DNA from: Acanthosepion pharaonis
Taxonomy: Eukaryota; Mollusca; Cephalopoda; Sepiida; Sepiidae
Direction: 5' to 3'
Assembly: GCA_903632075.3 (NCBI GenBank)
Contig: CAHIKZ030000058.1
Location: 1,848,501-1,912,500 of the forward strand
DNA: 64,000 nt
Made by a program: the position numbers and the translations under genes. The notes under the pieces were generated by a model. The model saw nothing but the letters and a program-made list of their open reading frames with translations, was not told the origin of the DNA and did no database searches. Below, piece after piece: positions 32,614-44,842 of this stretch. How positions within the stretch are numbered: the first letter of the stretch is position 1; every line of letters starts with the position of its first letter.

Positions 32614-33545
32614 TATACTGAAGCGTGTGAAAAGTGAAGAAAAGAAGTAATCCTCAAACACAGCTCTACAAGTGCAAATAATTTTATTATTGAGGATAGA
32701 AATAATCTTTGCTTTCTTCTCAGCTGAAAAGAACAAGTAATAAAGTTCCTCGCAAACAAAGGTCAAATGAAAAATGGTTTGTTCTTTTTTACAATACAAA
32801 AGAAAATGAATTGTGTTAGTATATGGTGAAACGTGTGAAATTACCAGGAGAAAATCAACGATTTGCGTTATATTATGTTTGTGTGTGTGTGTGTCTGTGT
32901 GTGTGTCTGTGTGTGTCTGTGTAACGTAAAATTGACAGCAGGCGGTATCAGCGTGAATACAGCTACGCTTTGCTTATGTATCACTTGGGTATTTTCCTAA
33001 TGGAAACCAGTTTAAGAAAATATTTTAAAAGTGAGAAATAATTTACAAAAGTAACTTAGTACCCAATAAGTATTTTTTTTTTTTAATTTTTTTAGTAGAC
33101 GAAAATTTAAGAATTCAATATTGTTTAAAATCCCAAGTCGAAAATATACTGAAAAACTGGTTTATTCATTTACGTCACGTTATTTATAAGAAATAAAAAT
33201 GGATCGCAGAAAGTTGAAAGTTAAATTTGTTAAACTGAGAAGTTTTGTTGTTTAATAAACATATTCCAAACTTTTAATAATGTTTTTTTTTACGAGGAAA
33301 AAGAGCATTAATCATTTTCTGGCAACCACATTTTTTTTAGCGTAACGAAATTGTTGTCTGCTTTTTCAAAGTCTGAATTGCATTTGAGTCAACCTCGCTG
33401 ATTTGTTATGCTTAATAAATGGTAATGTGGGAATTTGAATCTGATGTTCGTGTGATCCTATTTGTACACAGAATTGAGATTTTAGTGATACTACTTAAAT
33501 CTATTGATATTTTCTACAATTTTTAACTATGTTCTGCACACAGAG
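32614..33545. other. No gene; (GT)n tract at 32876-32922
   Basis: GT repeats with TGTC variants, then AT-rich unrecognised sequence with T tracts at 33074 and 33283. Confidence 0.45.
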
Positions 33546-33554
33546 TCACACACG

Positions 33555-33613
<59 letters not shown>

Positions 33614-33640
33614 CTAGCTAGCTAGATAGATAGATGTCTA
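33546..33640. repeat. (AC)n-(AT)n-(GCTA)n compound microsatellite
   Basis: AC repeats to 33579, AT to 33611, then TAGCTAGCTAGATAGATAG. Confidence 0.95.
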
Positions 33641-33644
33641 TCTA

Positions 33645-33945
33645 TATATTATAAATTAACTGATTTAAAATATGGTTTTCTTCGCTACACAGAATTTTGG
33701 AATGCAAAATTCGCTAGTAGATGAAACAGAACTAATGCTTTTAATTTTATTATACAATTAAATTGGAAGTTTTTAGCTTCGGTTTTTGAAACATGGTAAT
33801 TCCTGTGTAAGGAAGAAACCATATTTTAAATCAATTGATTTATAATATTTATACTCTGTAAATTTACATTGAGCACTGTTTTGTAAAAAATAAAAAAAAA
33901 ATCAATTAAGAACACCGGATTATATATCTTACTGTTCTATCTTTT
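33645..33945 (-). mobile_element. Foldback element, copy 2
   Basis: An inverted copy of the element at 10105: TATTTTAAATCAATTGATTTA at the outer palindrome (20 of these shared), inner arms around 33690-33790 more decayed than in copy 1, and the flank AAGAACACCGGATTATATAT at 33909-33928 matches copy 1's left flank inverted. Confidence 0.6.
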
Positions 33946-33946
33946 T

Positions 33947-33951
<5 letters not shown>

Positions 33952-34010
<59 letters not shown>
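33952..34010. repeat. (AT)n microsatellite
   Basis: About 58 bases; it is the end of the tail belonging to the minus-strand module at 34161. Confidence 0.95.
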
Positions 34011-34014
<4 letters not shown>

Positions 34015-34160
34015 TACATGTTTCATTAAATAATATAGACAATTGTTGTCTATTTATTTTATGTAAATTTTTTCATAACGTCTGATAAGCTTAATAACAT
34101 TATCATTAAACGAAGAAAGAAAATCACAATATTGATCCATATTTTTTAATCCAATCTAAG

Positions 34161-34189
34161 CTTTCGGCTTACATAAGCCATTATCAAAG
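34161..34189 (-). ncRNA. Hammerhead-like module, GGCTT/AAGCC stem
   Basis: The minus strand reads TTGATAA, T, GGCTT, ATGT, AAGCC, then GAAAGC. Core changes are C to T and G to A. A tail of about 150 bases with AATGAAACATGTATGA leads to (AT)n at 34010. The module at 51119 has the same layout and a very similar tail end. Confidence 0.5.
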
Positions 34190-34194
34190 ATGAC

Positions 34195-34785
34195 AATTAC
34201 TGTACAATATATTAAGCAATATACGGACAGGACAGTGATGATAGCCTGTGATAGTTTACATGGATGATTTCCAAGTAACGATAAACACGTGCTAGAAGCG
34301 AAAATCGCACCGCAGCTCTTGACGTCAGACATGACCACGCGAGAGTGAATTCGAGAAGTATTAAGTATGGGAAGACGTTGGTATAAACCATTGGCTTCTG
34401 TTCCCAATTATAGACATTTAAGGATATTTGTATAAATTCCATAGTTGATTTTGTTTAGGTTAGATTTCATTCAATATAATACCAGATTCGTTTCTTTCTC
34501 ATAATTGTACCCTCCTGGTATTTTCTAAGTTATATGGAGACCTATCTACCAGGCGGTGAATTGGCATTGTCCGAAAAAAAAAAATATATCTGCAACTGAA
34601 GATGGTGATGTCCAAAGGACAAGTCGTAGACTAGGTTGATAAATAGCACAGAACACTTCGTGAATGATTATGTCTAAAGAAATTCATAATGTTTCTTTCT
34701 TTTTCTGTTTCCTACCTTCTTTCATTTTCTTGTGGCGGGGATAGGGGAAGAAATCTTTTATATTTTGTTTAGTTTTTTTTTTTAA
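34195..34785. other. No gene recognised
   Basis: Probably upstream parts of the repeat carrying the module. A CTGAAGATGG at 34595 has a GTCC/GGAC hairpin but no GAAA. Confidence 0.35.
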
Positions 34786-34787
34786 TC

Positions 34788-35215
34788 ACTTCACCCCCAG
34801 CAAAGCAATAATGTCACAAGGACGCGAGAGATTGAAAGAGAAAGGGGAAGACTTTAGTGAGAAGTGAAGAGAAGAGAAAGAAGTACAAAAGAACAGATTT
34901 CAGGAAGACTGCAGATGACGATTGAGGGTGTATATCAAATTTTTGAATATTTTAGGTAGCATGGAAGCGAGAAACCTGAAGGTCCTTCCACAGGCGAGAA
35001 GTGCGGGAAAATTAAATACTCGAATAAAGTTGCATCTATGTAGTTGAACATTAAAACCGTGAGACCTAATTGCCAATCTAGTAGTATGCTTAAATTCATG
35101 CAGTTGAGGCACCAAGGAGGAACGCTCATCAGAACAATTGCCATGAACATATTTCAGAAAAGACAGAGGAAAGCTACGTCACATCGGTGAGAAAGTGACT
35201 GAAGTTGAGATGCTA
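34788..35215 (-). pseudogene. LINE 3' end (jockey/CR1-like)
   Basis: The minus strand reads VPQLHEFKHTTRLAIRSHGF (from about 35112) followed by the thumb end and 3' UTR, ending GCTGGGGGTGAAGTG at 34787-34801 before T-rich sequence. About 430 bases remain. Confidence 0.75.
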
Positions 35216-35755
35216 GATCAGGATTGATGTTTTTTGATGTAGTGGAAGTCTGCAGTTTGGAAACAGTCTATTTTATTGTAAATATTTGAAATCATTATGT
35301 TGTAACCAAGAAAGGGTTACTGAATGAGGAATAACCAAAACAGACGTTGGAAATGAAAATGGTAATCTTTATAATATCAATAAAATACAATACTCGCCAG
35401 CGGCGTGAAGTAGGTAAACCACTGCTAGTGGTGGACTACTTAGACACCATATAACCCCCCCAACACTTACAATAGTATCCAACATATTTATGAGGATTGA
35501 AACATACCCATTAGTGTTCATATGTACGGTATATAACAAATTACAATTTACTTTTATAGAGAACTGTATAATGAAGTAATCCAAAATAAAAATAGTAAAC
35601 AAGACTGTCCTTTTATCATCTTTTGATGTCCCTCCATGCACCGGTACCAATTGCAGGAACGGAGTGCAACTGAGGAGAGTAGACAAAAGAAGAAATTTAT
35701 ATATTGCTTAAAACCAAAAACAGTTCACTTGGTTCTGGCACATCAACATCTGTAG
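35216..35755. other. Unclassified; possible LTR-element 3' end on the minus strand
   Basis: On the minus strand TGTTGGGGGGGTTATATGG at about 35470-35450 looks like a purine tract followed by an LTR start, and a palindrome CCACTGCTAGTGG lies at 35418-35430. No second LTR or coding part was found. Confidence 0.25.
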
Positions 35756-35759
35756 GAGT

Positions 35760-36312
35760 CATGTAATTTCTGTTTTGATGGAGTATTGCTGCCATATATG
35801 GTCTGGAGCTCCTTCTGTTTGCCTCGGCGTTCTTGATAGGCTCCAGAGGCGGATATGCAATATAATTGGCCCTGTTCTGGCATCTCGTCTACAGTCGCTC
35901 TCTCACAGACGCGCCGTCGCCTCTCTCTGTCTTTTTTTACAAATACTTTCATGGTAATTGCTCCGATGAACTGCATTCGCTGGTTCCCAGACTTCACGAG
36001 TTCAAGCGCCCTACGAGGCTGGCATCCTGCTCTCACCCTTTCACTGCCGAAACTCCTAAATGTAGCCGTCTCTTCTACTCCAATAGCTTCATGTCTTGCA
36101 CCTCTCGCCTGTGGAACTCCCTTCCCTATTCCAGTTTCCCTGAGAGCTATAATCTCCAGCTATTCAAATGTAATGTCAATCCACATCTCCAGTTGCCTTG
36201 ATCTATCCACTATCCTTCTCCTCATCCTTTCCTCTATCATTCCTATCTGCTCTTTCTCCAAATTTTCTGTAACCCCTTGCGTCCTAGTGGCTTCCCCGCC
36301 TTGCCTGGGGTG

Positions 36313-36313
<1 letters not shown>
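35760..36313 (+). pseudogene. LINE RT C-terminus and 3' end, best preserved copy
   Basis: The reading is MEYCCHIWSGAPSVCLGVLD (35776-35835), RLQRRICNIIGPVLASRLQS, YKYFHGNCSDELHSLVPRLH, FKRPTRLASCSHPFTAETPK and LWNSLPYSSFPESYNLQLFK, with at least one frame change near 35930-35945. This is the C-terminal end of a jockey/CR1-type ORF2 product, beyond the RT catalytic core. The 3' UTR ends CTTGCCTGGGGTGAAATATA and runs directly into (AT)n. It serves here as the reference for the other 3'-end copies. Confidence 0.85.

Positions 36314-36366
<53 letters not shown>
36314..36366. repeat. (AT)n at a LINE 3' end
   Basis: It follows GGGGTGAA of the plus-strand LINE. The tail of the minus-strand module at 36482 also ends here from the other side. 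Confidence 0.95.
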
Positions 36367-36368
<2 letters not shown>

Positions 36369-36384
36369 CATAATGAAAGCCACG

Positions 36385-36625
36385 TATACTTTCTTAATGT
36401 ATATATATAGAAAAAAGTTTCAAATTAAAAATTATAATGTTTTATTTTTGAAAGTATTTATTTATTTTATATATATATGAATTTCAAATTTTCAAATTTT
36501 CATCAGAAATAACTGTTTATTTACAAATAAATAAAAAATTTTTTTGAGGACAATTTGAAATATCATATATATATAAATAAATAAATACTTTCATAAAATA
36601 AAACGTTATAATTTTCAATTTGAAA

Positions 36626-36640
<15 letters not shown>
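36385..36640. repeat. Imperfect palindrome of about 250 bases
   Basis: TTTCAAATTAAAAATTATAA near 36408 and its near complement AATTTTCAATTTGAAA near 36613 bound the structure; AAATAAATACTTTCA-type runs repeat in inverted order inside. It may be two module tails head to head. Confidence 0.5.
36482..36506 (-). ncRNA. Hammerhead-like module, AT stem
   Basis: The minus strand reads CTGATGA, arms AAATTT and AAATTT, then GAAATTC. The core letters are intact but the stem is all A-T with only two bases between its arms, so the match is weak by chance standards. Confidence 0.3.

Positions 36641-36684
<44 letters not shown>
36633..36684. repeat. (AT)n at a minus-strand LINE 3' end
   Basis: About 52 bases leading into TTTTTTTTCACCCCAAGGAA. 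Confidence 0.95.
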
Positions 36685-36687
<3 letters not shown>

Positions 36688-36689
36688 TT

Positions 36690-37125
36690 TTCACCCCAAG
36701 GAAGGTGATAATGCCACTAAGATGCAGGAGGTTACAGGGGAGTGAAAGAGAATAAAAATATTGTAATGAAGAGAAGTGTGGAGAAAGGAGAATAAAAGAA
36801 CAAGATAGTGCTGCATTTAAATTTTTGAAGATTGTAGTTAGCAGGAAAGCAAGATCTAGGAAATGATTTTCACAAGCGTGAAAAAAAAACTATTAGAATA
36901 GAACATACGGTTACACTTGGGTAGTTCAACGGTGATTCCTAGTTGAAAATCTAGTAGCATGCTTAAATTCATGCAGTTGAGGCACCAAGGAGGAAAGCTA
37001 ATCAGAACAATTTCCATGAAAATGTTTGTAGAAAATACAGATGTAAACCATGTCACGTCATTGAGAAAATGATAGAAGATGAGATGCCAAGCCAACTTAG
37101 AGGTCCCCAAAATATCAACTCCTCT
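36690..37125 (-). pseudogene. LINE 3' end (jockey/CR1-like)
   Basis: The minus strand reads FPPWCLNCMNLSMLLDFQLG in one frame and VPQLHEFKHATRFS-like in the coding frame, then KCNRMFYSNS near 36905. The 3' UTR ends CCTTGGGGTGAAAAAA at 36687-36703 and abuts (AT)n. Confidence 0.75.
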
Positions 37126-37309
37126 GTGACGGCGTGACCAAGAAAAATAGTCGATAAATGCCTAGAACTCAAACAGCGTTTGATATAAATCGAGGTTAGG
37201 ACCAAAATGTATCAATTCCTAACCAAATATCAATGCTTTTGCTACTTATCATGAAACACATCCTTCCGATTAATGTTTCTTTTTAAATTCTTTTTATTCA
37301 TTTTCTTTT

Positions 37310-37790
37310 TAATCATTTCATCCCAAGGAAGGCGATAATGCAATTGAGACGCAAGAGGTAATTGGGAGGAAAAAAGATTGAGGAGGAGCGAGGGGAAAGG
37401 ACAATAAAAGAAGATAGATGACGATTGGCGTGTCATTTAAATGTTTAAAGATTGTAGGTGGCAGAAAAGCAAGAAATAGAAAGGGAGTTCTACAGGCGAG
37501 ACATGCGAGAAAATATCTATTAGAATAGCGATATTCGTTTGCATCTACATGAGACCTGATTGCCAATCTAGGATTAAATTCATGAAGTCGAGGCATTAAG
37601 GCAGACAGATCAGGAGAACAATGACTATGAAAATATTTATAGAAAGGGCAAAGAGAAACTACAACAGGACGGTGATAAATTCGCTGAAGACAAGACACCA
37701 GAACAGCATCGAGTACAGTACAGACCATCCTTTGAATTTTGTCAAAAATCTCGATATATATCATCAGTGCACCAGACCAGTTATGGTAGC
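37310..37790 (-). pseudogene. LINE 3' end (jockey/CR1-like)
   Basis: The minus strand reads LQRIYHRPVVVSLCPFYKYF then HSHCSPDLSALMPRLHEF from about 37680, and the 3' UTR ends CCTTGGGATGAAATGA. It lies in tandem with the copy at 36690, separated by about 180 bases, and has no long (AT)n but a T-rich run instead. Confidence 0.75.
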
Positions 37791-37794
37791 AATA

Positions 37795-38936
<1,142 letters not shown>

Positions 38937-39014
38937 ACATTTTATGTTTAAACTTCAATCTTCCATGACTCTCGTACATTATAAGCAGTAAATTCAACCT
39001 TGCCAACCGAACGA

Positions 39015-39200
39015 TCCTTTGTGGCCGAGCGGTCAAGGCACATCAGCGTAAATGATGGTTCAGTATAGGATGCAGGTTCGAATCCTGTCAAGGGACGAAT
39101 ATTTTCTATGAAAATTTCTCGGACATTCAGGCCGGTAAATGTTATTTAATACTGTTTATTATAAACAGAGCATTTACTTAAATATTTGTTCCTATAAAAA
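39015..39200 (+). repeat. SINE family 3, class II tRNA-like head
   Basis: Positions 39015-39096 fold as a tRNA with a long variable arm: acceptor TCCTTTG/CAAGGGA, D arm GCCGAGCGGTCAAGGC, anticodon stem CATCA/TGATG and T arm GCAGG TTCGAAT CCTGT. The head looks like a serine or leucine tRNA, but the anticodon loop GCGTAAA has C where U33 is required, so it is not a working tRNA. The tail has AACAGAGCATTTACTTAAAT, shared with the copies at 10630 and 10925. Confidence 0.7.
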
Positions 39201-39204
39201 GAAC

Positions 39205-39900
39205 GTTAAACATAAAAATGTCTTTAATAAATAAATTGTCGGATTTTGTCCATTTCTCAATATATATATGTACTGCGTATATTTTCGCAGCATGTTTTCG
39301 TTAAGGTATGTTTCATTGTAAAATTTAGACAAGCTTTATCTACTTATTTTCAATAGAATCCTCTCATATTCCCGGACAAGCTTCTTAGTGTCCGTGATAA
39401 ATGAAGAGAAAAAATGACGTTATTGATACATATTCATTTATTCCGAATAAACTTACAACAACATGCATGCCTAATTTCTTAATTTAGGAAAATTCTTGTT
39501 GGAAATACATTTATATTTTTCAGGAAAATAGCAAAATATTCTAAACATTGTTGACTCGATCTATATTAAAATATTGAAACGAACCCTATCAAAATAAATT
39601 ATGAATACTGCACAAATGTTTTAAAACGTTTACGGTAGATAATTTAAAATATCTAGGTTTTAACTAATAGCTTTAAATAGTTTGTTTTTCTTTCTTTTCT
39701 TTTTTTTTTTTAACCATTTGGACCTATTGTAGCTTAGTTAACTCCCCTGACGTTTACATCTTGAAATTTAAATCGTACAATACATAAGTTTATCGCCTTT
39801 CACTTCACAGGTAAAAAAATGTAACTTTCACGTGAACAAAACAATTTTGTCTCAGAAAAAATGATGAAAATAACAATCTGTGTCTTAGAAAAAAACAACA
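39205..39900. other. No gene recognised
   Basis: AT-rich; a T tract at 39698-39710. Confidence 0.35.
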
Positions 39901-39902
39901 CG

Positions 39903-39932
39903 CTGATGATGACATTGAACTAATATCGAAAG
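39903..39932 (+). ncRNA. Hammerhead-like module, intact CTGATGA
   Basis: It reads CTGATGA, T, arms GACATT and AATATC (one mismatch), then GAAAGTACTCGG. About 45 bases on, GTGTATATATGTGTGT follows, where a solo LTR begins, so the tail may be cut. Confidence 0.45.
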
Positions 39933-39987
39933 TACTCGGAATAAATAAATATGTATCAACTCTTACGGTTTTTTGTGTATATATGTG

Positions 39988-40292
39988 TGTAACTAGTGAG
40001 CGAGTCAAAATGACTTAATTCCCTTTATAGTCTACCAATAGAAGATTAACCAATCAGAAGCCGCAGAACACTGTATCCGTCGTGTATAAAGGCGGCCATC
40101 TTTGTTTACCCTACCAGAATGACCAGAGCCAACATGTCAGGCGAACATGACAGACGGAAGAACTACGCTCTGCTACTTTGCTGCTTAATATCCACTGCGA
40201 ACCTGCACTATGCTTTTCTACTGTCTCCGAAATATTCACTGCCAACCTCTGGATTCTATACTGGAGGACGACCGTCATGAAAATGTCTAACA
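39988..40292 (+). repeat. Solo LTR-like repeat, copy 2
   Basis: It has the same TGTAACTAGTGAGCG start and TGTCTAACA end as the minus copy at 13514. CCAATCAG at 40050 and TATAAAGGCGGCC at 40085 are kept. It carries an extra stretch of about 15 bases near 40036-40050, in which ACCAAT is duplicated. No target duplication was seen. The overlapping ALLLCCLISTANLHYAF frame is present in both copies, but its role is unknown. Confidence 0.6.
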
Positions 40293-40294
40293 TC

Positions 40295-40692
40295 AACTGG
40301 GTAATTTTCTCTCTTCCTTTAATCAGGGTACTAAGAATCCTGTCTCTGTATGAATACACACACGCATACATGCACACACACACATATATATATGTATATA
40401 TATGTATATATTATGCAGTGTTACATTAGATCATGCACATACCCACTAAAAAGCTGCACATCTTGTTTCAACGTTAAAAAACGAAAATATTTATTAACGT
40501 TTCATCAGGTGAGGAAATCACGATGAGACTGAAATATTTTATTTAGAAATGCAGTTATTGAAGCATGCCTTCTATTTCCGTCATTAGGAAGTTTACCATA
40601 AAAGGTATACAAGAATTTACATATAGAGAAAGAAAGGAATCTAAGTGATTAGTAACAGTCAAGAGTAAGATTGCGTACGATTAAACGAAGAG

Positions 40693-40742
<50 letters not shown>

Positions 40743-41637
40743 CAAATAAGATTTAAAGTAAACATATCTTAGTCTCCTCGTTTTGTATTCTGCTGGACTA
40801 AGAATTTTATTTTTCACCAAATGTTTATATATATATTTGCAACAATTTACTTACAAACAAAAGTAATATTGACCTTATTTTCTCAGAATATAGCTCATGA
40901 ACATTCATCAGGCTAACTGAAACTATGGGTAATGCGAAGTGATTTAATTTTATGCGTAATAAATGAAAGTAAGTTTATTTTTTATTATTCATATCATTTT
41001 AGTTTGAAAAAAAGGACTAGGGTTATTATATATTTTAAATAATAGACTGTTTTGAAATGAACTATTTCTTTTAATTCTCATATTTTTTGACGTAGCAAAA
41101 TTGCCGATACTTTTTGAACAGACATCGGACATATGCAGATATTTGTTCGACAAAAGTTGCTATTGTTGTCAATATGGTAGATAATATCTGGTGGTATTTT
41201 GATTATAGGTAAAAATATCTACGTTAAAAATAGTATATATTTTAAGTTGTATTTGTCGTCTGTTGTTTCGTCAAAGTTTATACTTTTTTTAAAATTTCGC
41301 GCATGCTCTTTGTTGTCATTATCCTTCCATGATTTCTCTACTCAACTGAACCTATTTTTGTGTTACTTTTCTTCTGTTTGGTAATTCGCTAAACATCATT
41401 ACTTTTCTACCGCAATATCGCACCTCCAAAAACCTAAAATGTATTTTGCTGCGCACGGGCAGATGTAGCCATTAATAGGTGTGATATGGAAAAAAGGCTT
41501 ATTTTCACATTTGTAATTTCCCCATTGTAGGTATTATTATATCCATGATATAATAATACTTTGTTTCACAGTTAGAACAGAATATCAGAAAAGAAAAAAG
41601 AATGACAATCCTGTTTGATTCTAAGAGATTGATACAA

Positions 41638-41640
<3 letters not shown>
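40295..41640. other. No gene; (AT)n at 40698-40740
   Basis: A compound CA/TA tract lies at 40354-40410 and AAACGTTAATAAATA-like module remains lie around 40490-40510 (minus strand CTGATGAAACG without a hairpin). The rest is unrecognised. Confidence 0.45.
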
Positions 41641-41704
<64 letters not shown>

Positions 41705-41729
41705 TAGAGATAGATAGATAGATATCAGC
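41641..41729. repeat. (AT)n-(GATA)n microsatellite
   Basis: AT at 41641-41702 then GATAGA-type repeats, directly at the 3' end of the LINE that follows on the minus strand. Confidence 0.95.
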
Positions 41730-41732
41730 AAT

Positions 41733-41995
41733 TCACCCCAAGTAAAAGCGGGAGTGTCACTAGCACGCATGGGGTTACAGAGGGTTGAGAACAAGAGTAA
41801 AGAGGCGTGTTTGAGAAAAATAATACAGATAAGGACGAGGAACAATATAAAGGTATCAGAAGATGTAGATTTACATTACACTTGAACATTTGAAGATTAT
41901 AGTAATCAGGGAAGTAAGCAAGAGGAAGAGAGTTCCACACACGGGAAGTGCAATAGAAGAAGACGGACGTAGTTTCAGTAAAATAAAAATAAAAA
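41733..41995 (-). pseudogene. LINE 3' end (jockey/CR1-like)
   Basis: The minus strand reads FYCTSRVWNSLPLAYFPDYY then NLQMFKCNVNLHLL, and the 3' UTR ends TACTTGGGGTGAATTGC. Only about 260 bases remain. Confidence 0.8.
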
Positions 41996-41999
41996 AATA

Positions 42000-42480
42000 G
42001 CAAATCAGAATTAAGGATCCAACGTTGGCCAATCAAACAGAAGATAGAGAATCTACAATTGTGCGTTATTTGAGCCTATCTCGACCAATATGAGCAGAGT
42101 AGAATCAGGGTTTAGACAGAGCTATATTGACAAAGAATCAACAACTAAATCGACCGCCAGAAACAACACATATGCTGCACATGTTGGCACCGTAATATTC
42201 AACTCTCTACTCCCGGACGAGTAATTTGACTCAACAATTAACGCCCCGCTAATATATTTGTAAGTACTAGCTACGGATATTTACATCAAATACGCCCCCA
42301 AACGTTTACACGTGTCAATTATAACCGGCATTTGACGTTCTAACAACGAATAAATTGCTCTGACTGAAATCGTTCTTTTTTTTATTTCTCACAGTGTCAA
42401 TATTCCGCGTGATAAATAGTTTTTACTGTTTGTTCTATAAATCTATGTTCGTGTTCATTCATGTAGTTTTTTTTAATCGT
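42000..42480. other. No gene recognised
   Basis: No repeat or domain was seen between two LINE 3' ends. Confidence 0.4.
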
Positions 42481-42484
42481 TATC

Positions 42485-42875
42485 ATTCCATGCAATGTAA
42501 TAAAGCCACTAAAACAAAAGGGATACAGGGTGTGTAAGAATTAGGAAAAGAAGCATTGATAATAAGCGGAAAGAAAAATGTGTTATCAGTTGGACAGTAG
42601 ATAGCGAGTGACATTGCATTTAAATGTTTGCAGATTAAAGTTGGGTGAAAAGCATGAAGTCGTAAGGGAGTTCCACAAGCCAGAAGTGCAAGAAAAAAAA
42701 ACTGTTAGCATAGAACCTACAGCTACATGTAGCCAGCTCAACTGTAAATTGATGAGATCTCGACGTCAGTCTAGCACTGCAGTTAAATTCTTAATGGCTA
42801 GGTACCATAGCGAAAAGCTCATCCAAACACTTACTTGGGAAATATTTATAGAAAACGTACAAACTTAAGGCGGTG
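42485..42875 (-). pseudogene. LINE 3' end (jockey/CR1-like), decayed
   Basis: The minus strand carries LINLQLSWLHVAVGSM, then LWNSLTTSCFSPNFNLQTFK near 42690-42620. The 3' UTR is degraded (CATTGCATGGAATGATAA) and ends in T-rich sequence on the plus strand at 42467. Confidence 0.7.
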
Positions 42876-42879
42876 TGGA

Positions 42880-43955
42880 GAATGACTGTAGCCGAGCTGC
42901 CATATTAGGAGCAATAATATAACTGATTTTTCTTTGGATCTATGAATTAGCTCACAGTAAAGGGAATGGGTACCGGAAGCGTTGCTACCATAGAATCAAC
43001 AAAATAAATCATAGCTATAACGGTCTCTACAACAATTCCTGTGAAAGAACCTCCGCTTTTATCTTAATATAATTTTCTAGTCGTAGCTTCGATGTGGCAC
43101 AAGACCAAATGTATTGGGGACAAGTTAGGATCGAACTCGTAATAGATCTAGCGAGGCAGACTTTCCTGTTATGGATTGTACAACCAAATTACGGTAATAT
43201 TGAGTGATATAGTCTCCTTAACTGTTAGCTCTGAATTCGATATTCCCATAGTGCTCAACTGGCCTTATGTCAGAAATAAGATATATTTGGTGATGGATAA
43301 CTCTTTAAAATAACTCGCTAATTTATTATGGCAAAGTATTTTTCTTTCAATACTAGGAATATTTTCTGATTTTCTCAATGAGATAGAAACATAGAAACAT
43401 GAAAATCTTCTGTATTTTTCCAGTTGATATCTACTTGGATTTTTGAATTGGATATTAAATCTTTTGAAAATGAAAATCATGCTGTGCAGTGAGAATTTTT
43501 ATACACATCATTCGCGTCATTTCTTTATGCAAATGCGCATGCGCCCTTTGCGTTAATGTTATTAATTAATAAACGAACTGAGCAATCTTATAGTTTTTTT
43601 TTTTTTTTATTGCGTAAACATTTATGCACCAAGAAGTTATGATATAATTGTGTGCATGGTCGTTCGTTATTTTAGGCATCAGAAATAACTTTCCTGCTTT
43701 CATTCACAGTATTATCTGTGAATACTATACAATACCATACAATGAAGGCTTTAATTCTTTATAACAGAAAAAAAATGAATCATTTAAGTCAGCTGATAAG
43801 TCGTGTGGTGTGCATTTAAATAATTTGAAATCGAGGGAAATATATATTTCCTTTTCCAGAATTTATTTACCGGTCCATGAACTTAAAAATTTTAGTAACC
43901 GCTCCTCTATAATTTCTAAAGGCGTTTCGAATACAATTTTTTGAAGATCGTTATA

Positions 43956-43965
<10 letters not shown>
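42880..43965. other. Mostly unrecognised; possible SINE 4 remnant at 43020-43260
   Basis: On the minus strand ACGAGTTCGATCCTAAC at about 43123-43140 looks like a B box and parallels the 27.9-kb repeat. A poly(T) lies at 43593-43607. No gene. Confidence 0.35.

Positions 43966-43969
<4 letters not shown>

Positions 43970-44022
<53 letters not shown>
43970..44022. repeat. (AT)n microsatellite
   Basis: About 53 bases preceded by CATACATACATA. Confidence 0.95.
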
Positions 44023-44024
<2 letters not shown>

Positions 44025-44026
<2 letters not shown>

Positions 44027-44840
44027 CTTTCATTTTTTCAGAATAGTTAATTTTTCCACAAGTCAGAAAAATTATATATATCGCCTTTCCCATTGTAAGA
44101 TTTAGTTTAGTATTTATGCGCTTATTAATACCATTCTTTAATTACCAGAAATGATTGGAGAGAGCCTTGCTATTCTTCTCTATTTCTGGAAAAGACTATA
44201 TTTAGGTTTTCAGATTTGATCGGGCCGGATATACCTGTTATCTCCCTCGCGAGGACATCTTTCGCAAACGGAGAAACGGCGAAACTTGGGGCTTTCTCAA
44301 ACCAGAGACAGTTTTTATTTCTATATCTGGGGAAAAAGAAAACGGCTCAATGCATTTGCACACTGCGCTAAGTGGGAACTGCTTGCCCAGGGCAGAAGGA
44401 AACTGCATCCTTGTGTTGTAAAGTTGAGTTTGTTCAAGATAGCCAAGAATTAGGAAGGCCGTAGTTAGAGAGAGTATCAAAGGAACAGAAAATTAGGTAG
44501 AGGAAATTAAAGAAGAAGAAGCGGTTTATTAAATACTCATATTTGGACGGAAATTCTTGAGTAAGCGAAATACTACTCAAATCCTACTCTAATGTGGCTG
44601 CTTGTCATATTTATAAGTAGCAGCAGTCAATTGTAGGAAGAACAGAGAACCTATCTGAAGGACTGCCATTTCCGTTACTGTATCTTAAGTATATCTTACA
44701 TTAACTAAAATCATTCGATGACGATAAAAACGAAGTTACCTTCGAGGAAAAAATATGTAATTATTAATATATACTTAATTGCACTGTTATATTACATTGA
44801 GCGCTATTTTATTAACACCAGCTCTTTATCTTATCGTCTA
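44025..44840. other. No gene recognised; GC-richer patch at 44220-44480
   Basis: The patch has an 80-codon minus-strand frame (44238-44480) without family resemblance. Near 44790, TTACATTGAGCGC matches the distal end of the candidate SINE 4. Confidence 0.35.
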
Positions 44841-44842
44841 TA

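Noticed and set aside
34595..34625. CTGAAGATGG with a GTCC/GGAC hairpin as another ribozyme-like module
   Set aside because: No GAAA follows the hairpin and no (AT)n lies downstream.
39015..39096. A functional serine or leucine tRNA gene
   Set aside because: U33 is missing, the anticodon does not suit the class, and the sequence is followed by a SINE tail shared with other copies.
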